From Henricia sp. BOLD:AAB3569 (lineage: Eukaryota > Echinodermata > Asteroidea > Spinulosida > Echinasteridae), in assembly GCA_037783545.1 (NCBI GenBank), contig JBBELK010000620.1, positions 992,001 to 1,056,000 of the forward strand: a stretch of DNA of 64,000 nt. The letters are read 5' to 3'. The notes beneath the pieces are model-generated. The model saw nothing but the letters and a program-made list of their open reading frames with translations, did no database searches and was not told the DNA's origin. Below are positions 1 through 12,000 of this stretch, piece by piece (within the stretch, counting starts at the first letter, position 1; each line of letters opens with the position of its first letter). The position numbers and the translations under genes are program-made.

Positions 1-3000
1 GGGGAGGTGGAGGATGGGAGCATCTCCGAGGCTGTTGATTGGTCTTCCAAGGATGACGGACTTCCCTGGATGCAGTGGGGTAGGTCTCTTGATGCCAGCG
101 AGGGATCGGACACAGATTTGGCCAAAAATAAGGAATCTGCAACACCGAAACATGTACAGTAGTTGTAAAAATCTCCTCCATAGATTTGGTGGCAAAAAGC
201 CCTACCAGGCCAGGGACATTTCTTCTTCGTCTTCTCTTCACAGGTTTCTTTAGACTTACGAGCTACAGTGCCAATGGCACTTTTAAGGAATACTTGGTTT
301 TTAAGTACAAGAAAAAAAATTTGTCCAATTTCTTAGAATCGCTTAGGGGAAAGGCCCTCGTAAAGGGCTAGTTTTTTACAACACCTCTTTTGGAGCTTTT
401 ACGGTAGGGGTTGTCCAAAGTTGTCAACATTTTCGAAGTTCTACAGAACCCCCTCCCTCCCCCAAAATACTACTTATCAACATTTTTCTATTTTATTTAT
501 TCACCACATCCAACAGCGGAGGGACCGCCAATTACAGGAATGGGAGCAAGTGTGGTTGAGTGCCTTGCTCAAGGGCACAGGTGCCACAACCCGTCGCGGC
601 CTGGAATCGAACCTACATTCTAGTACTAGCACAGGAACTTAAATTCGACGCACTAGACCGCTCGCCCATAACACCCCATCAGTACCATAAAGTGTCAACA
701 TTTTACAGTGAATGTAAAGTCCTACAGGGCTCTCGACTCCCCTCCTTCCTACGCTTTGTAAAACCGTGAAAATGTTTTACAACTTTGGACGGCCCTTTAC
801 AAGTCAATTAGCACTCACCCTGTGGTTGCATGGGTATCTCCTCAGGGTGTTTATCAGGCTTCTGAGGGGGCACCACGGTAGGGAGGGCTTGGGTAGGCAC
901 CCTGGGTACCTCCCCCTGCTCGGGGGTAGGGGGTGTTACAGTTCCCTCTAGGGGTACGGGTGGGGTCAACATGTTGTTGGGATAGTTGAGAATGAGCGAC
1001 ATCACGCCTGAGTGACCCCCTTTGGCCGCCTCAATTAGACAGGTGGAGTTATCCTGAAAAATGTTAACAAAAATGGAATAATTTCTTGTAATTGTTGAAT
1101 GTTTGGGCGAGCTTTTATAAAACAAATGAATTGTTTGCCTTTCCATGTTGTGTGTGCCCTTGGGCAAGGTACTTTGCCATAAATTGATACTTTTCACCCA
1201 GGAGCTAATAACCTCTGCACTGGTTACAATCCTCGTCTGGGTACAGTGAAACTTGCATAGAGTAGTCACCTTCGAGATCGTAAAACTCCCCAAAATTAGC
1301 TTGTCGTTTTGCTATGTTGTGCATTCGCTGCGTTTTAGATGTGTGTCAAGATGTTTTTGTTCGATCGGATAATTAAGTGCACATTTTGCTTTCGAACGTG
1401 CAGTTTCTGTGTGCGTGTGCGTGTTTCAATACGCGCGGACGCCGACGCACAGCGCGGCTCTACTGCACATGTGCCTCACATGTGTGGCATGTTGCTAGAC
1501 AATTTCTAAATGGGCGAAGCTTACTGGATCAGTCTATTGGGTCAGAAAAGAGATTCAGTATTTGACGACAGGATTAAGTGAGTTCATACCTTGAGTTTGT
1601 GAGATGGATTAGCCCCATGCTCTAGTAAGAGTTCCACAACGTTGAGATGACCACCAGCACAGGCCAGCGACAACACGGTGTGGTCATTGTTGGACGTGGC
1701 TCGGTTTACTTCCGCACCTGGAAAAAGTGATAATGACATGTGGAATCGTGGTTATTCATGAGGCTCATGAATATTTACGACACGTGGAATCATGTGGTTA
1801 TTTATGAAGCTCATGAATATTTACGACATGTGGAATCATGTGGTTATTTATGAAGCTCATGAATATTTACGACATGTGGAATCATGTGGTTATTCATGAA
1901 GCTTATGAATATTTACGACATGTGGGATCATGTGGTTATTTATGAAGCTCATGAATATTTACGACATGTGGAATCATGTGGTTATTTATGAAGCTCATGA
2001 ATATTTACGACATGTGGAATCATGTGGTTATTTATGAAGCTTATGAATATTTACGACATATGGAATCATGTGGTCATTAATAAGGAAAATGAATGACAAC
2101 GCACCTTTACTGATGAGGTACTGAACGGTGCAGATGTGGCCCGCCCTGGCAGCCTTCATTAGAGGAGTACGCCCTCCCTCAGACTCGTGTTCCTGCAAAG
2201 AGAACGGAAAATGAGAATGGCCATCCGTCAAGAGATAGCTACCAAGTGGATATACTGAACTAAGCAACAGTTTGCCAGCTTGGGCCAATTCCATGAAGCG
2301 CTACGATCCTTTGTAACACCAGTTGCGACGGGTAGACCACCGTAATGTGCGTCTCGAGTAATGTGCACTTCGAGTAATGTGCACTTCGAGTAATGTGCAC
2401 TTTGAGTAACGTGCACTTTGAGTAACGTGCACTTTGAGTAACGTGCACTTTGAGTTATGAAGGATCGCAGCGCTTTGTGAAATCAACCCCTAATTCAGAA
2501 AAATATTGGCTTTATATTGGGATTATAAAGATGTTGACATTGAGGTCACCAAGACCAACAAGCCTCATGCCCTGCTGAGTCGGCCCTGATGCCCCTTCAA
2601 GATATACACTTTCCGAGGTCAACTTGGCCAACATGCCCTATCCCAGGCCTCGACATTAACCGAGGCCACCATGACCAACAGCCTCATGCCCTGCTGAGTT
2701 GGCCCCGATGCCCCTTCAAGATATACACTTTCTGGGACCAACTTGGCCAGCATGCCCTATACCGGGTCCTGACATTATTAACCGCGTCCACCAAGGCCAA
2801 TGTCCTCATGCCCTGCTGAGTTGGCCCTGATGCCCCTTCAAAATATACACTTTCTGAGGTCAACTTGGCCAGCATGCCCTATCCCAGACCTTGACCAAGG
2901 CCACAAAGGCCAATGGCCTCATGCCCTGCTGAGTTGGCCCTCATGCCCCTTCAAGATATACACTCAGAGCTGCCAACCCTCCTGAATTTTGCAGCAGAAT

Positions 3001-6000
3001 CTTCGGAAAATGACTAATTTTGTGAGTTCTGACATAGATAAAAACCCTCCTGGATTGTCAATTAACAACCTTGGGGATTTTTAGATGTGTTTAGAGTCAC
3101 AGAATGAACCTGTTTTCCCAGACGTCTTCCTCAAAATCCGGGAGGGTTGGCAGCTCTGTACACTTTCTGAGGCCAACTTGGCAAGCATGCCCTATCCTTT
3201 GAAATTTCAGGAGAATGTTGGCCTCAGTTACCTTTGAAATTCGAACAAAATCGAGTCTGGAATGACCTTCCCCTGATTTTTGGACGCCAAGGTCTGGATT
3301 ATAGATTACATTCTGCTGGATTTCCTGGCAAGGTTTAGTTGCCAATAGATTAATGACTCACCAGGTCGGCCAATGCAGCAAGCAAAACGTCAGCAACATC
3401 AGTATGGCCGTTCTCACAGGCATATGTTAGTGCGGTGTCCCCGGTTCCTGTTACAGCATGGACATTGGCATCTGGCGAAGGAAAATGATGAAAAATCAAC
3501 TTTGTTGGTCGGATAAGATATATTCGAACAAGATCGTCAATTAACCAACAATTTTAATAGTCCTGGGGACAATTTCACAAAGCGCTGAGATGCGTCTTAG
3601 GAAGGGTCACTTTCCTTGTCTTGGAATGTTGGTATGGGAATTATGACGCATTGGACTCGTCTTAACTTTTGTGAAATCGATCCCAGGTCTCAGTGGTTAG
3701 TTGATCATTTGTACTAACTGGTGAGACCTGTTACTTAATTTAAATACATGACCAGGGGCCGATTTCACAAAGTGCCAAGACACGTCTTAGGAAGGGTCAC
3801 TCTTCTTATCTTGGGACATTGGTATGTGAATTAGGACGCATTGGACTCGTCTTAACGTTTGTGAAATTGATCCCAGGCTGTGGCAGAATTATATTATCAA
3901 ACATCACTATTGATGAGTTGACCTACTTTTAGAGAGGAGAAATTTGACGAGTTCAACATGTCCCTCCTGTGCAGCCTCCATGAGCGGCGTTGAGCACCCT
4001 AGCTCGATGTCTGCTCCGACTTCAATCAGGAACTTAGCGACTTCCAGGAATCCGCCGCAGCAGGCTAGGGTTAGGGCTGTCTCCTGGGTCTCTTCAGTTT
4101 GAGCATTGATCAGGGCATCTGCAGAAACACACATGGGATGTTTCAAAATAACATGAAAAAAAATTGACTCTTGATTAGATATGGGGTACCGTGGCCGAGG
4201 GGTTTGGGTCATTGACTCGCAATCATAGGTGAAAACTTGGGGTTGCGGGTTTGAATCCGGCTGCGGTACCTGTGCCCTTGGACAAGGCACTCAACCACAC
4301 TTACTCCATCTTTCGGAAGGGATGTAAATCCGTTGGTCCAGTGTGTTAGGTAATGCACTCTAAAGATCCCAGAGCATTCTTCCGTGAAGAGCAAGGGGAT
4401 TCCCCGGTGTCTCTGGCCATTTCTAATTATAATTCTACATGGGTTTCCTCACGCTTGCGAGTGACAGTGCAATGAGCACTATTGAGGAATCCTTGGTATG
4501 AATACCAGAAAGAAATAATAATAATAAATAATAATGATAATCAGACATTAAACCAACCTTTAGCAAGTAGTAAAGCCACCATTTCTTCATGCCCTTCTCT
4601 CGCCGCTTCCATGAGTGGAGTATAACCCTCATCATTAACCTCCTCGATGTTTGCACCGCGTTCTATCAGCAAGTCAGCTAGCTTGGTATGACCTCCACAG
4701 GCTGCTAATGTTAAGGGTGACTCAAAGCTGTCCGCAGGCATGTTGACCTGGGCAAGAATGCAATACATTCGGCAGTTTTAAATTTTGGATTGAGACGTGA
4801 TATAAGAATAAGAACTGTAGGATCATTCAATATTCTTAAAGGGGTAAATTTTGTAAGAAGATGCAAAATAGCTGACCTGTGCACCATGGTCAAGCAGGAG
4901 TCGTGCGACTTCAACATGACCGTCCATGGAGGCTTCCATGAGGGCGGTGTGCATCTCGTCAGTCTTGTGCTCGTGGTCCGCGCCCGCCTCGAGGAGGAAT
5001 TGAACCATCTCCAGATGACCTGCAAATCCAGATAAACACATGAAGAGGGATCGGTCAGAGATCGAACCAAGAACATGCAACCTGAGAGATGAAGTGACGT
5101 TATGACCAAAGTACGTCATGTTAAATCTGCTATAGAAATCTAACTAGCTACTCAACATCTGAAGGTGCAGTAGTTGGATACTCCAGGTGCTTGCACAAGT
5201 ATACGGGAGGTCCTGGGTTCGATCCCACCTCAGAAAGCATGTAGTGCTAAATTACAGTCAATCCGAATTTATAGAGGTATACTACTGCATTCACACTATT
5301 TTTTGGTAAAGGTCTAAAATGTTTGCACTAAAAATAACCGATTAAAAGCTGTTTTATTTCATCGGAACTAAAAACCTACCTTTATAGCAAGCCAAAGTTA
5401 GTGCGCTTTCCTTGAACTCATTAGAGTGCGTATTAATCCCAGCACCTCGATCTAATAAGACCTTTGCGATTCCAACATGGCCGCTACTGGCCGCTTCCAT
5501 CAGCGGGGTGTGGCCGTTCTCATTGTGGTCTTCGATGTTAGCTTCGTGGTCAAGTAGGACCTTGACCGCATCCTCGTGCCCGCCGCTACAGGCGTACATC
5601 AAGGGGGTGTTACCTGCAAAAACGGAGCAAAACACATTGTTGCCGTAGTGATTCTTTTTCACATAACTCAATTCAAAGCTGGAATGGAAGTGAATACCAG
5701 GATGCCCATAATCGTGCATTCTCATAAGCATAATTTTGGGCACCATTTGCATAATTTTGGGCACATTTGCATAATTTTGGGCACCTCATTTGCATGGTTT
5801 TGGGAACTTTACCATTGAATTACACGCAAAACCTCCTGCATGCGCATTTACTCAATGTTTGTGATGATTATATACTCGAACACACAACGCACTACATGCG
5901 CACGCATTCCAAACTGGTTACGGTGATGTGCCATTCAATAAGACAGTCGTTTCTCATCCAGCTTTTAATGGATATCTGTGTTCTTTCCCCGCTCTTCACC

Positions 6001-9000
6001 TCTGGTGACCCAGGTTCAATGCATAGTTCCGAGATTGCCTAATTAACCCCGCCCCCCTTTGATATTGTTGCTATGCCTCACATGCTATCGTCCAAATGTC
6101 CACACACACTGCACAAACCAATGGGACTTTCAACCGAAAGCACAGATTCATTGGAGGAAACTCAAAGGTATTCATGTTTCGGGGTCGACAGTTACTGCAG
6201 CACGCACGTAGTAAAAGGCCAGTGATACAGAGATGTCATATATTCATAAAAATTCGCTTTCTCACCTTTGAACAGCGAATCGCCCGGCCTTGAAACAAAA
6301 AATTCACCCGGAACACCGCGTACAACGTATGGGCAGAATATCGCGCGATGTTGTTTGTGAGGCAATGCACTTTGACCTATGTGGGCGCTGTCTGCTAGCT
6401 CTGTTGTGATTGGTCGGCGGGTTCGGCTTGATTGACAGGTCGGAACTATGCATTCCTGGACGTGTATGTGGATTAGGTATGGCTTGACCACGTGGGTTTT
6501 CCCGCAGGAGATTTTCCCTAGGGGTTTTTCTCCCACTTCTAAAACTACATCTGTTTATTTGTCATCTCAAGTTAATAATAAAGTATAGTTAAATATTAAA
6601 CCATATAGTTGGCATAAAGGGCCTAAAAATTGCCGAAGATGACATAGGATTAACATTAGAGATTTTGCAGTGGTCGCCATATTAGGGGACAGGTGTTTTA
6701 TTTAAATGATGTAACAATAGAACCACAACATGACGCATGGCGACAATGACATTGTCCCCTGTCATGGCCGCCTATGCAAAGGGCCCAAAACAGCTCCTAC
6801 CTGCAGAGGACTGCGCATTGACATCAGCTCCATATTCAATCAGAAGTTTAGCGATATCCACATGGCCAGCACTGGCAGCCTCCATCAAGGGGGTGCAGTC
6901 ACCCTTACTGCCTCGGTCTTCCACATTGGCGTTCATCTTCAGTAAAACCTATTAACAACATAAGATGGAAAATCTATGATGTCTTCAAGTAAACATAGGG
7001 AGGTGAAGACTGTTCTCTCAAAAGTTAGACAAAGTACGGAGCTGATTTTTGCTCAGGTTGGTTTTAATCATGTATATCTTCAATCACACGGGGATAAAAC
7101 TATTTTAAACAGTTTACCAATCATGTATACTATCTTTAAATCTAGCAGGAGTTATTCTTGATGCTTGGTGTCAAGGTATGTTGAAGAGTTTACCTGAGCC
7201 AGTTCAAAGTAGCCTCCCGAGCAGGCTAGCGACAGAAGGCTCTCTCCTTCCTCCGTGGTTTCATTAATGTTCTTTAGAGCTGCTGAGTCATCCTCCGCGT
7301 CAGCGTAAGCTTGGCTGTAAGGCAAAATGCATAATGCGCTTAACCGCGTTAAACCTTCGTTAATAAAACTCACTAACATGTCACGTCATCATTCAGGCCC
7401 AAATGAAAGTTACATGATCTCAACGTGCCATGCTATCATGGTTTTACATTATAAAGCCTGTCCGCATGAGATTGATAATAGACAGTTTCGGCAAGCTCAA
7501 AATCCGCTCGCGTATACGTATCCGTACCATTTTCAGCTTGACGTCATCACTTTATGCGGTCTCCTCGTACGTGATGTGGATCAGCCACACGTAGGACAAC
7601 GTATGGGAGTCGTTTGACACGGGAGCAGTACGTATAAAATTAATCTTGACTTGTTTACACCAAATTAGTGTTATGTCACACGGATACGTCTGCGAACACG
7701 TACCATTAAACTGAGATGCCAAAACTGTCTAATGTAATTTTTTTCTCAACCCAGCTTGTTCTGTAAACTTACAGGGGCAATTGTAAAACTAACAAACGAT
7801 GGCTGACAATCAACATTTTCAGGTGTTTACCAGCCATCCACATGGGTACCGTGGCCGAGTGGTTTAGGTCGATGACTCACAATACTCGGGTGAAAACTTG
7901 GGGTTGCGGGTTCAATACCGGCTTGGGTACCTGTGCCCTTGAGCAAGGCACTTAAACACATTTGCTTCATCCTTCGGAAGGGATGTAAAGCCGTTGGTCC
8001 AGTGTGTTAGGTAACGCACTTTAAAGATCCCAGAGCATTTTTTTGTGAAGAGCAAGGGGATTCCCCGGTGTCTTTGGCCGTTTCTAATTCATGGGTTTCC
8101 CCACGCTTGCGAGCGACAGTGCATTGGGCACTTTTGAGGAATCCTTGGTTTTAGTACCAGAAAATAATAATAACAACTTAATTTGGTTAATTAAACTACC
8201 ATCTGTTTTACCAAAAAAGTCCAATGCAAATACATGGCTCAAGCCTGTTACATGATCGAGAGAAGCTTTAACGAGAGTTTCACTGTTCTATTTACAAGAC
8301 ATCTAGATCATCTTAAAACGTCACCAAACAACACAGCAATATATTAATGACGATTGAAATGCAATAACTAGATTATCGTCGTTGGTACACCTACCCATCT
8401 GCCCCCTGTCCACCCTGATTGCTGGCACTCTCCGAGCGCATCCGATAGAGGGCAGCCTCCGCCTCGTCTAAAGCCGAGCTGACCGATGATGTCAGCTTAC
8501 CCAGGATCTCAGGGTCGGTGAAAGCTTTGCCATCAGCTGTCGTCAGCTTGTCAATTCCTACAAAGAAGTTCAAGGGTTGGTTTTACACATCCTACTTTAT
8601 TTAGGACTATGACCCCGTTCTCACTAGAGAAATCGCTTCGTTCGACGAAGATTAGTTAATCATTGTTAGTTAATGAAGCGTGCATTCATATATCACTTAA
8701 CGAAGATCGAACGAAGAGCGACCGCTACTGAAGATCGAATGAAGCCGTGGGAGGTCGTACATGTGCGTCGCGCATCAAGCGCTGAGCTTCAAGCATCTAG
8801 ACGCGCTGTGTGGTTTCCAGCGGCGCGTCAAAAACAACTCTTGCTAGGCGCTCGACGCACAACGCGTTTGTGCAACAGGCCTGCCAAATCACTTCGTCGA
8901 ACGAAGGGAACTGTTCACATTACAAATTTCCTTCATCGAATGAAGCGATTCTAATCATCGTCGAATGAGGAGGCGTGCGTTCACATCAGGAAATCTCTTC

Positions 9001-12000
9001 GTCAAATCATCGTCGAACGAAGCGATTTTTCTAGTGAGAACGGGGTCTAAGGTGTACAACACAAACATTTTACTACATGTATTTGTTTTACATTTGATTG
9101 ATGTACGTATGCAACTTTCTTAAATTAACACATTTTTTGCCACTAAAAATTGTTCGAAGCATGCAGTTTGCTGGTTGCCAACATATACAAACCTACTTGA
9201 AATTGTAATGCTTTCTAGGGGGAGCACGTGTGGTCTAGTGGGTATACAGCCATGCTCGTAATCGAGGGGTTATGGGTTCGAGCCCCACTTGTGCCAACGT
9301 GTTTGTGTCCGTGGACAAGACACTTAATTCCCAATTGCCTCGTCAACCCAAGCGATATTTGGGGAGCTGTCAGGATAATGCTACAATCTAAGTGCTGATA
9401 GGGTTGTGCGCAACTAGCCAGGCAGCCACCTAGTTGAAGTGAGATGATTCTGGTAATTCCATAAGGGCAGTGATAATAGTGGCTACGGCGCCTTTGAATG
9501 ACAGTCATATTATATACTGTGCACCTTATAAATGCTGTATTATTATCTTTGAACTGACCATTCAGTATCTTCTTAGTCTTCAGAAGGATGTGGGTTCGAA
9601 TCCCACCCACGAACACTATGAAATTTTTTTCCTAGTGTCTTGGGAAAGCACAGTGCTAATAAAGTTGCATTGGGAATGTGCACAACAAACCCTAATTAAT
9701 GTAAATGAATCCACTGTCGGCATAAAGTCAACCAAGAATCCTAAAACACACCTGCAGCTTCCAGCAATGCCTCGAGTGTCTCTGGGTCGACAGCTCTCAG
9801 GTCAGCGTGGCCTGAACTGTCAAACTGTAACTCTTCTTGATCCAGTATGAATGATTCAACCTACAAACACAAAAAAAAATCACTCAATGAGGTGACCATT
9901 AAGATCTGACAACCAAGACAGAGGAAAAGTCTTGAGACCATAGGCGTGTTTCTATCGAGATCCATTTACTGGATAATGCCAGAAAAGACGTCTTATCCGC
10001 CATTTTCTGATAAATTTTTCCCGGCAATTTTCCTTCTCGAGGAAGGACAATGCCGGGGGAATTTATCCGGTAAGCGCCAATAGAAACACACACCGTTCTG
10101 CCCGAGTGCGCATACAGGGGAGAAATTGTAAACATGTGACCACACAATGACTGATGCAATGCACGTGCTTGACCCCTGCATGTGACCTTTATCAGGCAAA
10201 CTCGCACATGCGTGGCGATTTCTGGCGAAGGCCATCAAGCTCCACTATTTTCCCGATAGAGCGGCTAAGTAGAAACTTCGCGTTACCTGCTATTTACTGG
10301 TAAAATTCTGGATTTTCAATAGAAACACGATTTAACAGTAAAACACAAGACTGCTTCTTAAACATCAAACATTTCAATTTCTTGTCAAACTGTAGCTTCT
10401 TTTGACCCAGTATGAACGACTCAACCCGCGGGCAGGAATTTCGTCACTGATAGGCAGGGTTGGAAATTCACAGAGGTCATGAAGGCCATTGCATCTGTTG
10501 CCCCTGGTCTTGGCCTCGGTGCCCTTTTGTAATCCTCTCATAGGCTTTTTGATTTTTGTCAATGAAAGTGCCCTTTTAAACTCCTTTCAGTTACGAATTT
10601 CCCGCCCGGGAAAGGGCACTGCCATTTGCATTTTTAGAGGAGTCTTTTGGAGACTTCCATTGGAAAATGAAGAAGTCTATGGGAGGATTGCAAAAGGGCA
10701 CCAAGGCCAAGACCAGGGGCAACGGAGGCAACGGCCTCCGTGGCCTCCCAGCCCTGGATTTGACAACCAAAACAGCGAAAGAACCCTGAGACATTGTAAT
10801 TCGACAGTAAAAAGGCTGCATTTTAAACATCAAATTTCCTTGTTGAAAGAAAAATATAACATACATGATGTAGTAGCCACAATGGAACAGATTTAAGCAT
10901 TCATCTTTCGACCGTTTAGATATTACATCATCATGATACCATTAATTTACTACAAATATACTTGAAAAGCCTATAAAAATTGTCATTCTTTAACACATTT
11001 CTGACAGGATTTGTATTCATCATGACCAGGGGCCAATTTCATAAAGCTGTTTAGCAAAGAAATTTGCTTAATCCAACATTTGTTTGCTTCATAAAAATGG
11101 GTTTTTAGCAAAATCATGTATCTTACAATTAACTGGTGTTATGCTATTCTTGCTAAAATCACAAGTTGATATACAATTTTGACTATTAACCCATTTTTAT
11201 TAATTAAGCAATTGTTTTTGCTAAACAGCTTTATGAAATTGGCCCCCGAGCAATTAGGTTTTTTATCGTGGTTGGATAACGTTGCATGCTGTGGAATTAT
11301 ACGTGATGTGACTCATCCCTTGTATTTGCTTACAGGGCATGAGGATAATATACTGTGCAAGCCTACAGAAATCCTTTACGACAGATTTCTACAATTTTAC
11401 TTGCAATTTTGCTACAGCTCTGACGTTTTCTGTAATAATTTATCATTGTACGGTAAGCTAGAATGAGTGGGAATCTCTCAACAGTTGCCAGTACACATGG
11501 GGGTGTGCCCAATGTTCAGCTAATGTCATTCATTTATTGAATATTCAACTAGAACAAGCAGATAAGTGCATGTAGAATGATAGAACAGCTTTCTCATTTT
11601 TGTAGCTCACTAGAAGACACTAGAAAAAAATACAAGCACATTTGTAAATGCCTGCAATTATGTACAGCGTATTGTCCCTCGTGTTTACAATTAACAATTT
11701 ATAGCGAGATCCTTGATAAGATTTGTACAATAAACATGAACCTGGGGGTAAACTGTTGACCTACTGGCCCTCTTTTGTTCTGTCCTTCCCCCCAACGCTT
11801 TGAAAATATCTACATATGTACATGTCAACATGAAATGTATATTTAGTTGTAATCAATATTGATGTATTCAATGCATGTACATGTACTTGTACTTTTCTCA
11901 AGCACATTGCATGAACATATTTCCTTAGTTGGGTGGGTGGGGGTCGATATTTCTTTCCGTACCACATATTTGCTATGGGCTTCGAGGTTTCTTATTGGTG

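Noticed and set aside
808-1293. 161-codon minus-strand frame taken as one protein
   Set aside because: Only 819-1053 is exon (ANKHD1 exon 13); the rest reads into flanking intron, shown by the AG acceptor at 1054-1055 and the family alignment.
2342-2457. Possible CRISPR-like array
   Set aside because: The 16-bp units are contiguous with no unique spacers; a minisatellite in a eukaryotic intron.
9221-9300. tRNA gene at the head of SINE C
   Set aside because: Followed by the SINE body and shared with 48226-48560; stems are imperfect.
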